A DNA stretch of 64,000 nucleotides from an uncultured Mollicutes bacterium. Its GTDB lineage: Bacteria; Bacillota_I; Bacilli_A; UBA3375. A program made the position numbers and the translations under genes. Below, piece after piece: positions 36,675-45,789 of this stretch (positions are counted from its first letter, which is position 1; each line of letters starts with the position of its first letter). Under the pieces are notes generated by a model that saw only the letters and a list, made by a program, of their open reading frames with translations, was not told the origin of the DNA and ran no database searches. Location: the NCBI GenBank assembly GCA_900551955.1, contig UWSE01000001.1, positions 1 to 64,000 of the forward strand. The letters run 5' to 3'.

Positions 36675-37524
36675 TATTGCTCCAATCAATAATACTAAGT
36701 AAGATCGACTTACAAGACACAGTTAAATTTAATTGATTAATCTGCGCAATGATATAACTACTTAATGCTGATAAGTGTTGTTCTAATTCTTCTTTAGTAT
36801 ATAATGTGGCAAAAGTTTGTTTATGATTTTCTAAATCACTACCAACAGGTTTTCCGATTGTTTCAAAATTACTATAACAATCTAAATAATCATCATACAT
36901 CTGATAATAGATCCCTAAATAATAACCTAAATCAATTAGTTGTTGTTGATTATTTTTATTATTAATGGCATTTGCCATTAATAAACTAGCAACTAATAAC
37001 GAACCTGTTTTTTGCGCTTCTAAACTAACTAGTTGACTCACACTTTGGCTTTGATTAGTCATATCTAACATTTGTCCATTAATCATACCATGATTAACGC
37101 CACTACAGATTGATAGAATCTTAATTAATTTGACTTTAACACTATCAGCTACTGTACTACTTGCTATTAATTCAAAACTAAGGGTCAATAAACTATCACC
37201 AGTAAGTAAAGCAATATCATCGCCAAACTTTTTATGAACAGTTAATTGTCCTCGGCGATAGTCATCATCATCCATACAAGGCAAATCATCATGAACTAAT
37301 GAGTAAGTATGAATACATTCAATACTCATCGCAATATCAAAATACTGAGGATTATTATCTAAGTAAGATAAGAATATTAAAGGTCTAAACAATTTACCAT
37401 TATTAATTAAACTATAATAAATGCTCTTTTTTAATTGCTGATCACAATCAAGAGCATTTATTTTATTTTCCATATAATTATATAAATCTTGTTTGATATT
37501 ATTCAACTTCAAATCCTGTTTCAT
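36661..37524 (-). CDS. ispA: Polyprenyl (farnesyl/geranylgeranyl) diphosphate synthase
   Basis: Builds C15/C20 prenyl diphosphates for undecaprenyl lipid. 287 residues. The two aspartate-rich motifs are present: DDLPCMDDDDYRRGQ near 95 (FARM) and YDDYLDCY near 213 (SARM). The start is uncertain: ATG 37524 has no SD and lies inside the upstream gene; a TTG a few codons later is possible. Normal neighbours xseA/xseB and dxs are absent. Couples with IspH in the same window. Confidence 0.92.
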   Translation of the reverse strand: MKQDLKLNNIKQDLYNYMENKINALDCDQQLKKSIYYSLINNGKLFRPLIFLSYLDNNPQYFDIAMSIECIHTYSLVHDDLPCMDDDDYRRGQLTVHKKFGDDIALLTGDSLLTLSFELIASSTVADSVKVKLIKILSICSGVNHGMINGQMLDMTNQSQSVSQLVSLEAQKTGSLLVASLLMANAINNKNNQQQLIDLGYYLGIYYQMYDDYLDCYSNFETIGKPVGSDLENHKQTFATLYTKEELEQHLSALSSYIIAQINQLNLTVSCKSILLSIIDWSNNETI

Positions 37525-37798
37525 TATATGTTTCTAACACTTCTTCTAATAATTCCCAAGTCTCAGTATCTCCTTCTGGAATTTCAAAAATATTACCAAC
37601 ACTTCCATCTTCTAATTCTTCATAACGATAAACAAAGATATCAACATCTGCTTCTTCATCATCATTTTGTTCAGGAATTGTTACAAACACATAATTATTT
37701 CCATCATTTTCTAAAGTAAATAAAACTTCTGCTAGTTGTTCATTACCATCTTCATCAACTAACACTAAATTAGCATCTAAATCTACTACTTTTTCCAC
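37499..37798 (-). CDS. DUF1292 protein (YrzB family)
   Basis: A 99-residue acidic protein. The DUF1292 core, LVDEDGNEQLAEVLFTLEND, YVFVTIPEQ and FVYRYEE, covers residues 12-70. Function unknown. It lies in the conserved ireB-ruvX-DUF1292 order known from Bacillus yrzL-yrrK-yrzB, which supports the call. It overlaps ispA by 26 bases. Confidence 0.88.
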   Translation of the reverse strand: MEKVVDLDANLVLVDEDGNEQLAEVLFTLENDGNNYVFVTIPEQNDDEEADVDIFVYRYEELEDGSVGNIFEIPEGDTETWELLEEVLETYNETGFEVE

Positions 37799-37806
37799 AT
37801 CTTCTC

Positions 37807-38220
37807 CTATTGGTGATAATCTAGATAATCTTGCAAGATAATGCTTGCTGCCTTTTTATCAGATTGTTTTCTAATTGTCTTTACATCGACTTTTAATTCT
37901 TTTAATATTGTTTCTGCTTTAACACTACTTTTGCGTTCATCAACATAGATTACTTCTAAATTAAAGGTTGTTGTTAATAAATTACCAAATTCACGAACAA
38001 TCTCTGCTTGAAAGCCTTCTGTATCATTCATATTTAAAGGTAGTCCTAACACAATCTTACTAATCTTATAATAATCAATGATTTCTTTAAGGTTAGCAAG
38101 TACTTCTTCATTATTGATGTTTTGTAAAACACACACTTCACTAGCAATGATTCCTAACGGATCACTAACAGCAATCCCGATCCGTGCTCCACCATAATCA
38201 ATCCCTAAGATTCTATTCAT
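37807..38220 (-). CDS. ruvX: RuvX/YqgF-type Holliday junction resolvase-like nuclease
   Basis: An RNase H-fold nuclease of 137 residues, implicated in 16S rRNA pre-processing and in junction cleavage. ILGIDYGGARIGIAVSDPLG (4-23) carries the first catalytic aspartate; VLGLPLNMN and YVDERKSS (near 96-103) carry the others. It overlaps ireB by eight bases. Confidence 0.94.
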   Translation of the reverse strand: MNRILGIDYGGARIGIAVSDPLGIIASEVCVLQNINNEEVLANLKEIIDYYKISKIVLGLPLNMNDTEGFQAEIVREFGNLLTTTFNLEVIYVDERKSSVKAETILKELKVDVKTIRKQSDKKAASIILQDYLDYHQ

Positions 38221-38461
38221 TGTTTTTTAAAAAATCCTCTAATAAAACTTCTATAATTGCATCACGATCAACACTCTTAATTAAATTACGAGCATTATTG
38301 TATCGTGGAATGTATGAAGGGTCACCACTTAATAAATATCCGACTATTTGATTTTGATAGTTATACCCTTTTTCTTCTAGACTATTTTTAACATAAAATA
38401 GTATGTCTTTGATCTCTAATTGTTTATTATGTTGGGTAAACATAATTGTATTATCATCCAT
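38213..38461 (-). CDS. IreB family regulatory phosphoprotein
   Basis: A small protein (82 residues) of the IreB/YrzL family; in Enterococcus it is phosphorylated by the IreK kinase and affects cephalosporin resistance. NQIVGYLLSGDPSYIPRYNNARNLIK is nearly invariant in the family. Threonines for phosphorylation near the N-terminus (TIMFTQ) are present. First gene of the ireB-to-mrp run, under its own -10. Confidence 0.93.
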   Translation of the reverse strand: MDDNTIMFTQHNKQLEIKDILFYVKNSLEEKGYNYQNQIVGYLLSGDPSYIPRYNNARNLIKSVDRDAIIEVLLEDFLKNNE

Positions 38462-38477
38462 GTTACTCCTTTTATAT

Positions 38478-38483
38478 ATTATA
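38478..38483 (-). promoter_or_regulatory. -10 element of ireB operon
   Basis: TATAAT preceded by TAG (not TGN) on the minus strand, 16 bases before the ireB ATG. It lies in the 33-base gap after topA and has no evident -35. Confidence 0.5.
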
Positions 38484-38494
38484 CTATTATTATC

Positions 38495-40411
38495 TTAGTT
38501 TTGTGGTAATTGTTCTTTTTTCCACACTGCATAATCACATTTTGGATAGTTATTACATCCATAAAAAATCTTACCGCGTTTGGTGTGTTTTTCCACCACA
38601 TCCCCACCACAATTAGGACATGTAGCTACTTGTTTAACCTCACTTGGTTTAATGTATTTACAACTTGGATAATTACTACAAGCGATAAACGCTCCAAAAC
38701 GCCCAAAACGTTCAACTAATGGTGAACCACATTCTGGACAGTCTTCACCAACTTCCTTAGCTTCTCGTTTTTCCATTTCTTGATCTGCTTTATTATAATG
38801 TTTCATAAAGTCTTGATAAAACTCATTTAAGACACTTAACTCTTCACTTTCATGTTGGGCAATTAAATCTAATTGGGTTTCTAGTTGAGATGTATAATCA
38901 ACATTAATAATATCACTAAAGAACAATTCTAGTTGATCATTAACTAAAATACCATTATCTGTCGGGACGAATTTTTTATCAACTAAATCAACATAACCTC
39001 GTGTTTTTAAGATATCAATAATACTTGCATAAGTACTAGGACGTCCTACTCCGTTGGCCTCTAATTCTTTGATTAAACGCGCTTCACTATAACGCGGTTG
39101 GGGTTGCGTTTCATGTTCACTAACAATATACTCTTTAACTTTAACTTCGTCTTGTTCTTGCCAATTAGGATCTGGTTTTAAATCAAGTGTTTGTAATTTT
39201 TTAAATCCTAAAAATGGATAACTAGAACAACTATATTTAAAATCAACTTTATTAGCACTACAAGTATATGTTTTTGTCTCACAACTAGCAGGCGCCATAA
39301 TACACATTAAACTACGTTTGTAAATTAACTCATATACTTTCAACTCTTGGGGAGTTAAAAATGGTTTCATTTTTTCTGGGGTATTATTTATATTAGTTGG
39401 TCTTATTGCTTCGTGGGCATCTTGGGCACCCTTATTCTTTTTAACAATATATTTACCAACATATTCTTTTCCATATACCTCTTGTATATATGCTTTAGTT
39501 GTATTAATAAAATCTTGACTTAAACGATTGGAATCAGTACGCATATAAGTTATTAAACCTTGGGCTTGACCATTAACTTCAATCCCTTCATATAATTTTT
39601 GAGCAATTTGCATACTACGTTTAGAACTAATTTTTAATTGATTAATACAATCTTGTTGGAAAGTTGATGTTATGTAAGGGACTTTCGGTTGCTCTTTTTT
39701 AGTCTTAATACTAATATCACTTACAACCAATGGACTACCTTCGACTTTTTTAAGTAATTTATCCACTTCTTCTTTACTTAATTGTTTATCATTTTTAATA
39801 TAATCTAATTCCAAATCTTTTGTTTTAGCAACTAGTTTATAATACTTAGTTGGAATAAATTTTGCTATTTCTCGCTCACGTTCCACAATCATTTTTAACG
39901 CAACAGATTGCACACGCCCAGCAGATTTAGCTTTAATTTTTTTCTTAAGTAATCCTGATAACTTAAATCCCATAATTCGGTCAATCATACGTCGTGTTTC
40001 TTGTGAATGCACTAAATCCATATTTAAGGGGCGAGGATTAGCTAAACCACTTAATATTCCGTTTTTAGTAATTTCACTAAAGACAATTCGATTAGCATCA
40101 CTAATATCTAACCCTAATTGATTAGCTAAGTGAAAACCAATTGCTTCTCCTTCTCGATCCAAATCGGTTGCGATATAAATTTCATCAGCTTCTTTTTTGG
40201 CTTTAAGTAATTGATTAATTACTTTCTTCTTCCCACTAATAACTTTGTAGGTCGGTGCAAAATCATTATCAACATCAATTCCAAGTCCACCAGGACCTGA
40301 TGTTGCTAAATCCATAATATGACCAACACTACTTAATACTTGATATCCACTTCCTAGATATCCTTCAATCGTTTTAGCTTTAGCAGGTGACTCCACAATT
40401 ACTAATTTCAT
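38495..40411 (-). CDS. topA: DNA topoisomerase I
   Basis: Relaxes negative supercoils. 638 residues. TOPRIM domain opens MKLVIVESPAKAKTIEGYLG; the catalytic tyrosine lies in GLITYMRTDSNRL near 300; TGRPSTYAS-like VGRPSTYASI is near 470. Two C-terminal four-cysteine zinc ribbons follow (CPECGSP...CSNYPSCKYI and CPNCGGD...CNNYPKCDYAVW), with W at the end. Fewer ribbons than some Bacillota TopA proteins. It follows the DUF4097-like gene closely. Confidence 0.97.
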   Translation of the reverse strand: MKLVIVESPAKAKTIEGYLGSGYQVLSSVGHIMDLATSGPGGLGIDVDNDFAPTYKVISGKKKVINQLLKAKKEADEIYIATDLDREGEAIGFHLANQLGLDISDANRIVFSEITKNGILSGLANPRPLNMDLVHSQETRRMIDRIMGFKLSGLLKKKIKAKSAGRVQSVALKMIVEREREIAKFIPTKYYKLVAKTKDLELDYIKNDKQLSKEEVDKLLKKVEGSPLVVSDISIKTKKEQPKVPYITSTFQQDCINQLKISSKRSMQIAQKLYEGIEVNGQAQGLITYMRTDSNRLSQDFINTTKAYIQEVYGKEYVGKYIVKKNKGAQDAHEAIRPTNINNTPEKMKPFLTPQELKVYELIYKRSLMCIMAPASCETKTYTCSANKVDFKYSCSSYPFLGFKKLQTLDLKPDPNWQEQDEVKVKEYIVSEHETQPQPRYSEARLIKELEANGVGRPSTYASIIDILKTRGYVDLVDKKFVPTDNGILVNDQLELFFSDIINVDYTSQLETQLDLIAQHESEELSVLNEFYQDFMKHYNKADQEMEKREAKEVGEDCPECGSPLVERFGRFGAFIACSNYPSCKYIKPSEVKQVATCPNCGGDVVEKHTKRGKIFYGCNNYPKCDYAVWKKEQLPQN

Positions 40412-40418
40412 CTTCCTC

Positions 40419-41282
40419 CTATTGTTTAATTCTAAATTGATCGACTTTTACTCCTGGTGCATTAATTCGCATTGTAGATTTATCATCCATCTGATAAGTA
40501 AATGTATCTCCACTTAATGTTAAATCACTATTGTTAACCTTATCAGCCACAAGTTGATAATTCATAGGTGCCATATCGGCAAAATGAACATCTTTATATT
40601 TTCCATTAATATTTAAAGTTTGGGCATATGCTTGTTTAACATTTAACACACCAGCTTTTTGATTAGTAACATCAATCGTTTCACTAGTAACAGAATTTAA
40701 GCCTAATTGAACACATTCACCACTAAATGTTAATGCTTTAGCATTAAGTTGATTTAAATCAATCATTCCCACTTTTTGTTCAACACTAAACTGATCAAAT
40801 TTACCTTCAATTTTTGTTTTAGAACTATCAGCTTGATATGTAAAGTTGGTAGCATTAACATTAGTGTTTAAACTTCCTTCTTCTAGTACTATATTTATAC
40901 CCGAAAAATCAAAATTTTTTGGGATGTAAATATTAATTTTCCCATAACTTGAGATATCATCTAGTGAAGAAACACGATTAAAATACTGTGAAATTTCTAA
41001 AGTATTATTTTCACTATTAGCTATATAATTATATGTAAACATCTTTTTTTGCAAAGGAGTTAGGCTTGATACTATTGAGATATCTTCAATATTAGCATAA
41101 GTAATACTTACGTTGGCTTTGGCTAAATGAATATTTAAATTTTCAATATTATCAGTCTTAAATCCACGTTCTTCAGCTACAATACTTCCTGGCATAAATT
41201 CTTGACTATCAGCAATCAAGCCAATCCCTTTTAACAAAAAGACAAATAAGATCCCTAATAAACCATATTTAACGTACTTCAT
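40419..41282 (-). CDS. DUF4097-like beta-strand repeat protein, membrane-anchored
   Basis: A 287-residue protein with one N-terminal span (about 4-22) and a beta-rich, repeat-like outer domain (NLNIHLAKANVSI, INIYIPKNFDF, GKINIYIP, INGKYKDVHF) like DUF4097 family proteins. In some organisms these are associated with envelope stress or metal response, but function is open. ATG 41282 follows GGAGAAAA and overlaps rnhB by 14 bases. Not a recognised adhesin; no signal for covalent wall attachment. Confidence 0.75.
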   Translation of the reverse strand: MKYVKYGLLGILFVFLLKGIGLIADSQEFMPGSIVAEERGFKTDNIENLNIHLAKANVSITYANIEDISIVSSLTPLQKKMFTYNYIANSENNTLEISQYFNRVSSLDDISSYGKINIYIPKNFDFSGINIVLEEGSLNTNVNATNFTYQADSSKTKIEGKFDQFSVEQKVGMIDLNQLNAKALTFSGECVQLGLNSVTSETIDVTNQKAGVLNVKQAYAQTLNINGKYKDVHFADMAPMNYQLVADKVNNSDLTLSGDTFTYQMDDKSTMRINAPGVKVDQFRIKQ

Positions 41283-41862
41283 ATATTTTCTCCATTGTTT
41301 TGATTGGGGCAAAATTATTACGATGTACCCCTGGAACATATCCGTATATTTCTAAAGCTTGTAAGTGGCGTTTTGTTCCATAACCCACATGTTGTTCAAA
41401 TCCAAATTCAGGATAGATTGTTGCTAAATTACACATATAACGATCACGCACACACTTCGCAACAATACTAGCACCACTTACCGCTTTAAACCATGTATCA
41501 CCTTTCTTCGCACTTAACATCATGTAAGGTGCTACAACTTTTTCAAAATCAACGCAAGTAAATGGTTGATTAGCTTTAGTTGTGATTTTTTGCATAGCTT
41601 TTACTATTGCTTGCTTGATTCCTAAAGCTTCGATTTGCTCAACACTGATATATTCAATATAAATTGCTTTGGCTCGATTTAATAACATCTGCCCAATTGT
41701 TTCAATTTGATGATGTTTTATTTTCTTACTATCAATTAAGTTAGATGGATCAACATGATCACCTAAGACGATTCCACACACAACACTTGGTCCTGCTAAC
41801 GGTCCACGTCCAACCTCATCTATACCGATCATGAAATTATTTATGTCAAATAACTTAAACAT
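41269..41862 (-). CDS. rnhB: Ribonuclease HII
   Basis: Removes ribonucleotides and RNA from RNA-DNA hybrids. 197 residues. Active-site motif MIGIDEVGRGPLAGP (D15, E16) with further acids in DSKKI and in the CVDFEK-to-KAVSGASIVAKCVRD region. Both HII and HIII (24456) are encoded in the window, as in Bacillus. The rbgA-rnhB order with overlap is also as in Bacillus (rbgA-rnhB). Confidence 0.96.
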   Translation of the reverse strand: MFKLFDINNFMIGIDEVGRGPLAGPSVVCGIVLGDHVDPSNLIDSKKIKHHQIETIGQMLLNRAKAIYIEYISVEQIEALGIKQAIVKAMQKITTKANQPFTCVDFEKVVAPYMMLSAKKGDTWFKAVSGASIVAKCVRDRYMCNLATIYPEFGFEQHVGYGTKRHLQALEIYGYVPGVHRNNFAPIKTMEKIYEVR

Positions 41863-42715
41863 TTTGATCCAAAATAATTAAGCCAAACTTTTGTTTTCTA
41901 AAATAAGAAATAACATTAACACTTACCCGCGCATAATCACTCTCACCACGATTAATAGCCCCAATACTTTGCGCAATTAAATCATAAACTTCAAAAAGTT
42001 CTAAACTTTTTAGGGTATCGATATCAATGTCAAGATGATATGCGCTAATTAAGTTAGTTGGGTAGTTATTAACTAAATACTCCAATAAATAAGTAGCAAC
42101 GTGTTCTAGTTCCACTACTTCATCTTTAATAAGACCACAAGCAACTAATTTATAACCACGCGTGATATCTTCAATTTTCGGAATTAAAATTCCTGGAGTA
42201 TCTAATAGCTCACAAACATCTTCGACTTTAATCCATTGTTGTTGACGGGTAACTCCCGGTGTGTTTCCTACCATAGCTTTTTTCCGATTAACTAAAAAAT
42301 TAATTACACTACTTTTACCAACATTCGGCATTCCCATAATCAGTACTCGCGGTAATTTAGTAATTCCTTTGGCTAAGGCTTTTTCTTGAATCGGTTTAGC
42401 TAAACTTTTAATTTTTGATAATAGTTTTTTACGATCAACACTATTAGTAGTACTAATGGCAATCGTTGCATATCCTTTTTGTTCATAATAATTAGTAAAT
42501 GTTTTTAAATAATTATCATTAACTAAATCAGTTTTAGTAAAAATTAATAATTTAGTTTTGTGTTTTGTCAATTCATCTAGCATTTCATTATGGGAAGAAA
42601 TTGGCACACGTGCATCAATAACTTCGATCACAATATCAATGATTTTAAGTTGACTAATTAACTCTTTTTTGGCCTTAAACATATGCCCTGGATACCAGTT
42701 AATTACTTGTGCCAT
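41855..42715 (-). CDS. rbgA: Ribosome biogenesis GTPase A (RbgA/YlqF)
   Basis: Circularly permuted GTPase needed for late 50S assembly. 286 residues beginning MAQVINWYPGHMFKAK. G motifs occur in permuted order: G4 TKTDLV near 58, G1 GMPNVGKSS near 128, G3 DTPGIL near 173. The C-terminal rRNA-binding domain is present. It lies 22 bases past a terminator that follows rplS, so it may be made from read-through; no clear TATAAT lies between. Confidence 0.95.
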   Translation of the reverse strand: MAQVINWYPGHMFKAKKELISQLKIIDIVIEVIDARVPISSHNEMLDELTKHKTKLLIFTKTDLVNDNYLKTFTNYYEQKGYATIAISTTNSVDRKKLLSKIKSLAKPIQEKALAKGITKLPRVLIMGMPNVGKSSVINFLVNRKKAMVGNTPGVTRQQQWIKVEDVCELLDTPGILIPKIEDITRGYKLVACGLIKDEVVELEHVATYLLEYLVNNYPTNLISAYHLDIDIDTLKSLELFEVYDLIAQSIGAINRGESDYARVSVNVISYFRKQKFGLIILDQNV

Positions 42716-42737
42716 TTTTACCTCCCTATAAATAATG

Positions 42738-42761
42738 CAAAAAAGAGTTCAACGAACTCTT
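42738..42761 (-). terminator. Terminator or attenuator between rplS and rbgA
   Basis: On the minus strand AAGAGTTC-GTT-GAACTCTT is followed by a T tract. It ends only 22 bases before the rbgA ATG, and no promoter is obvious in between, so it may act as a partial terminator limiting rbgA. Confidence 0.8.
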
Positions 42762-42771
42762 CATTACCAAT

Positions 42772-43119
42772 TTATTTTTTTTCTTTAATTCGTGCAGCTT
42801 TACCTGTTAAATTTCGTAAGTAATATAATTTAGCACGACGCACTTTACCACGACGAGTAACAGTAATATCTTTTACGTTTGGTGAATGTAACGGGAAGAT
42901 ACGTTCAACTCCAACCCCATTAGAAATTTTACGTACTGTAAAGCTTTCTTCAATTCCACCATTTCTCTTAGCAATAACAACACCTTCAAATTTTTGAATA
43001 CGTTCTTTATCACCATCTTTAATTAAAACGTCAACCGAAACGTTATCACCAACATTAAAACTTGTAACGTTTGGTTTTAATTGACTTTGAGTAATCTCTT
43101 CAATTAATTTGTTTTGCAT
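42772..43119 (-). CDS. rplS: 50S ribosomal protein L19
   Basis: A 115-residue L19. Core motifs: [33 protein letters not shown] and [15 protein letters not shown]. In Bacillus rplS precedes ylqF (rbgA), matching the order here. It has a good RBS (AGGAG) and a structured leader. Confidence 0.97.
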   Translation of the reverse strand: MQNKLIEEITQSQLKPNVTSFNVGDNVSVDVLIKDGDKERIQKFEGVVIAKRNGGIEESFTVRKISNGVGVERIFPLHSPNVKDITVTRRGKVRRAKLYYLRNLTGKAARIKEKK

Positions 43120-43142
43120 AAACTTTCTCCTAATTTAAAGTA

Positions 43143-43170
43143 CGCTCTTTATAGACTCTTTCTATAAGCG
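43143..43170 (-). promoter_or_regulatory. Candidate L19 mRNA leader hairpin
   Basis: In the 5' UTR of rplS, TTATAGA pairs with TCTATAA around AAGAG, extended by a CGC/GCG base with a small bulge. L19 leaders are known in Bacillota and sense excess L19. The placement fits; I cannot confirm the family consensus from sequence alone. Confidence 0.55.
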
Positions 43171-43194
43171 GAACACACTAATTAATACTAATTT

Positions 43195-43203
43195 ATTATA
43201 CCA
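43195..43203 (-). promoter_or_regulatory. Extended -10 promoter of rplS
   Basis: TGG-TATAAT on the minus strand. TTGCAA sits 17 bases upstream, one of the few convincing -35s in the window. The UTR to the rplS ATG is about 70 bases. Confidence 0.7.
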
Positions 43204-43245
43204 TAAAATCGTAATTATTGCAAATTTGCCTATTTTTACTAATTA

Positions 43246-44085
43246 TTAGATATCGCTAGTCTTTATATCATACTTTTTAAGACACCAATCACATACCATT
43301 TCGATTGTTTCATCTTCTTTTATCTCTTTTCGATCTTCAGGTGGTAATGTTGCTAATAAATCAAGACAACGATCATAACTACAATTACATTGATAATGCA
43401 TTTCTTTAGTTTCTAAAACTTTAAAGTCTAGATCAAAAAAGATTTGTAAGATTTCATCAACATGTTTAGTAGCTAATAGGTGTGATAAGTTACTATTGGC
43501 TACTAAACGTTGTTCTAATTCGCAAATTACTTCTTCAGGACAATTAGGTAATATTTGCACCATTAAAATCCCGGCACCATTAACATTATATTCTTCATCA
43601 AAATTTACTCCACCACTAATCGCAGTCGATGTTTGTTGACTATAAGAAAAATAATAACTAAAATCAGATAATATATCTCCTTTAATAATTGAAGTTTCAC
43701 TCATAAAAGGAGTTTTCATGTGATAATCTTTTGTGATTTCGACATTTCCTATTTGACCCACACCTTCTATAATATTAAAACTTCCATTAACTAATGGTAA
43801 ATCGACATAACGATTACTTACCAATCCTTTAACTTCACCTTTAGTGTTGGCTTTAGCAATAATTTTCCCACAAAGACCATCACCATTAACAACACTACAA
43901 ACTTCTGTATCTCCTTTTTCCATTAGTCCCATAATCCCAGTAATCCCAATCGTATTAGCTAGAGCAATTAAACTAATTGGATAAATTGCTGCTTGATCAA
44001 TGATTGTTGAAGTAATTTCTTTAGTATCTGCTAAATAAAATCGCACTTGGTCACGAAAGGCAGTTCCGATAAATACATTATCCAT
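43246..44085 (-). CDS. hslO: Redox-regulated chaperone Hsp33
   Basis: A holdase activated by oxidative unfolding. 279 residues; the C-terminal zinc switch has C233, C235 (CNC) and C265, C268 (CDWC), all four cysteines present. The N-terminal core includes GIMGLMEKGD. It follows the M42 peptidase by two bases. Confidence 0.94.
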   Translation of the reverse strand: MDNVFIGTAFRDQVRFYLADTKEITSTIIDQAAIYPISLIALANTIGITGIMGLMEKGDTEVCSVVNGDGLCGKIIAKANTKGEVKGLVSNRYVDLPLVNGSFNIIEGVGQIGNVEITKDYHMKTPFMSETSIIKGDILSDFSYYFSYSQQTSTAISGGVNFDEEYNVNGAGILMVQILPNCPEEVICELEQRLVANSNLSHLLATKHVDEILQIFFDLDFKVLETKEMHYQCNCSYDRCLDLLATLPPEDRKEIKEDETIEMVCDWCLKKYDIKTSDI

Positions 44086-44087
44086 AA

Positions 44088-45155
44088 TTATCCTTTCATG
44101 CTATCTAAAGTATCTTGATTAACAATAAGACAAAAAGCAACTAATAAATCAATTAATGCTTCGACATCTTGGGTATTTATAATCGAAAGATGAGAATGAA
44201 TATATCTAGTAGCGATCGAAATTGACATCCCTAATGCTCCATCATGGGCTAGATGCATTTTCCCGGCATCAGTCCCTCCACCTGGAGTAAAGTCTAATTG
44301 AAATTTTATATTATTAGCTTTTGCTACTTGTAAAATTCGTTCACGTAAACCAACATGTCCAAATGTTGTGCGATCCATCACCATAATTTGTGGTCCTTCA
44401 CCTAGATTGGACATACTTTCTTTATTAGTCATTTTCGGAGTATCACCTGCAATTCCGGTATCTACCGCAATTGCAATATCAGGGTTTACTATATTACTAC
44501 TGGTTTCAGCACCACGCAACCCAATCTCTTCTTGAGTATCAAATACTCCGATTACTTGGCAATTTAAACTTTGATCTTTAAGACGTTTAAGTACTTCTGT
44601 AACAACATAACACCCAATACGGTTATCAAATGCTTTTCCTAATAAATATTCGGGATTAGCCATTACTTGGAAATCACCAACAGGACAAATCATGTCTCCA
44701 GGTTTTATGCCTAGTTTTTCTACTTCTTCTTTACTGCATACACCTAAATCAATGAACATATCATCCATGTCTACTGGTTTTTTTCTTTCTTCTAAACTAA
44801 GCACATGTGGGGGTTTTGATCCAATCACCCCTTCATAAGTATCTCCATTACTAGTTGTAATACGAACTTTTTGCGCTAACATTACTTGATTCCACCATCC
44901 ACCAACTGGGACAAAGAAAATAAAACCATTATCATCAATATAACGAACAATAAAACCAACTTCATCCATGTGCGCTGCTAACATAATTTTCGGACCACTA
45001 GTTCCAACTTGATAAATTAGAGAACCTAAATTATCAGTTGTTGGTTGATTTAAAGCACTTAATTCATCTTTAATTAGCTTAGCTACTTGTCCTTCATGAC
45101 CACTAATCCCATTAACATTAACTAATTTAGCTAAAAATTCTTGATTATCTAACAT
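44088..45155 (-). CDS. M42 family metallo-aminopeptidase
   Basis: A 355-residue M42 (glutamyl/tetrahedral aminopeptidase) protein. Metal ligands: H65 in AAHMDEVGF, D in LGKAFDNRIG near 175, EE in DTQEEIGLRGAET near 208-209 and H in RYIHSHLSI near 318. Often annotated as a deblocking aminopeptidase or endoglucanase; the peptidase role is the likely one. The -10 before it overlaps the T side of the hpf terminator. Confidence 0.9.
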   Translation of the reverse strand: MLDNQEFLAKLVNVNGISGHEGQVAKLIKDELSALNQPTTDNLGSLIYQVGTSGPKIMLAAHMDEVGFIVRYIDDNGFIFFVPVGGWWNQVMLAQKVRITTSNGDTYEGVIGSKPPHVLSLEERKKPVDMDDMFIDLGVCSKEEVEKLGIKPGDMICPVGDFQVMANPEYLLGKAFDNRIGCYVVTEVLKRLKDQSLNCQVIGVFDTQEEIGLRGAETSSNIVNPDIAIAVDTGIAGDTPKMTNKESMSNLGEGPQIMVMDRTTFGHVGLRERILQVAKANNIKFQLDFTPGGGTDAGKMHLAHDGALGMSISIATRYIHSHLSIINTQDVEALIDLLVAFCLIVNQDTLDSMKG

Positions 45156-45171
45156 CTTACTCCTTTAGTAT

Positions 45172-45177
45172 ATTATA
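45172..45177 (-). promoter_or_regulatory. -10 element before M42 peptidase
   Basis: TATAAT preceded by TTA on the minus strand, 16 bases before the ATG. It sits in the T tract of the hpf terminator, so this could be a true promoter or chance. Confidence 0.4.
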
Positions 45178-45180
45178 TAA

Positions 45181-45205
45181 AAAATAAAAGCCGTTAGGCT
45201 TTTAT
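45181..45205 (-). terminator. Terminator after hpf
   Basis: AATAAAAGCC and GGCTTTTAT enclose TAAC on the minus strand, followed by a T run. Confidence 0.88.
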
Positions 45206-45207
45206 CT

Positions 45208-45732
45208 TTAAGCTAATTCACAATCAATTACACCATACCCATTATGACGTTTATAAACAACACATACTTTATCATTTACGTCTTGATAGATAAAGTAATC
45301 TAAACCTAAAGCTTCTAATTGTAAGATCGCTTCTTCTAAATCCATAGGTTTTAAATCTAAGTGTTTATAACGAATATCTAATTCAGGTAATTTTTCCTCT
45401 TCGACTAATTGTGAAAAAATTTCATGATTATCCATATGTTTTTTATCGTCAAGTTTAGCTTTTAATTTTCTCACTTGTTTTTTGATACGATTAGCTAATT
45501 GATTAATACAAGTATAGAAATCTTCATGACTCACTTCTTGACGAATAAATTGATCATTTTTAAAAAATAACATTGCTTCAATTTTAAAGATATTGTTTCT
45601 TTCTTTAATTTCTAAACGCATACTGTTAGGTTTTAATTTAAAATAACTTTCAACCTCAGTTACTAATTGATCAATATGCTCTTGCATACTTTGAGTTACA
45701 TTAAACTCTTTACTTACTACTTCTACTTTCAT
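45208..45732 (-). CDS. hpf: Ribosome hibernation promoting factor, long form
   Basis: Long HPF dimerises 70S ribosomes into 100S particles in stationary phase. 174 residues: an N-terminal S30AE fold (1-100) and C-terminal dimerisation domain with KPMDLEEAILQLEALGLDYFIYQD (120-145). ATG 45732 has GGAAGG; the frame is open upstream to 45747. Own extended -10 promoter and terminator, so a single-gene unit. Confidence 0.94.
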   Translation of the reverse strand: MKVEVVSKEFNVTQSMQEHIDQLVTEVESYFKLKPNSMRLEIKERNNIFKIEAMLFFKNDQFIRQEVSHEDFYTCINQLANRIKKQVRKLKAKLDDKKHMDNHEIFSQLVEEEKLPELDIRYKHLDLKPMDLEEAILQLEALGLDYFIYQDVNDKVCVVYKRHNGYGVIDCELA

Positions 45733-45751
45733 AATCCTTCCTTTCACCTAT

Positions 45752-45760
45752 ATTATAACA
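45752..45760 (-). promoter_or_regulatory. Extended -10 promoter of hpf
   Basis: TGT-TATAAT on the minus strand, 20 bases before the ATG; the region 17 bases up is pyrimidine-rich with no -35 match. The single-gene hpf unit depends on it. Confidence 0.65.
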
Positions 45761-45789
45761 AAGCTTGGGAAAAGAAAAGATAAACTCAA

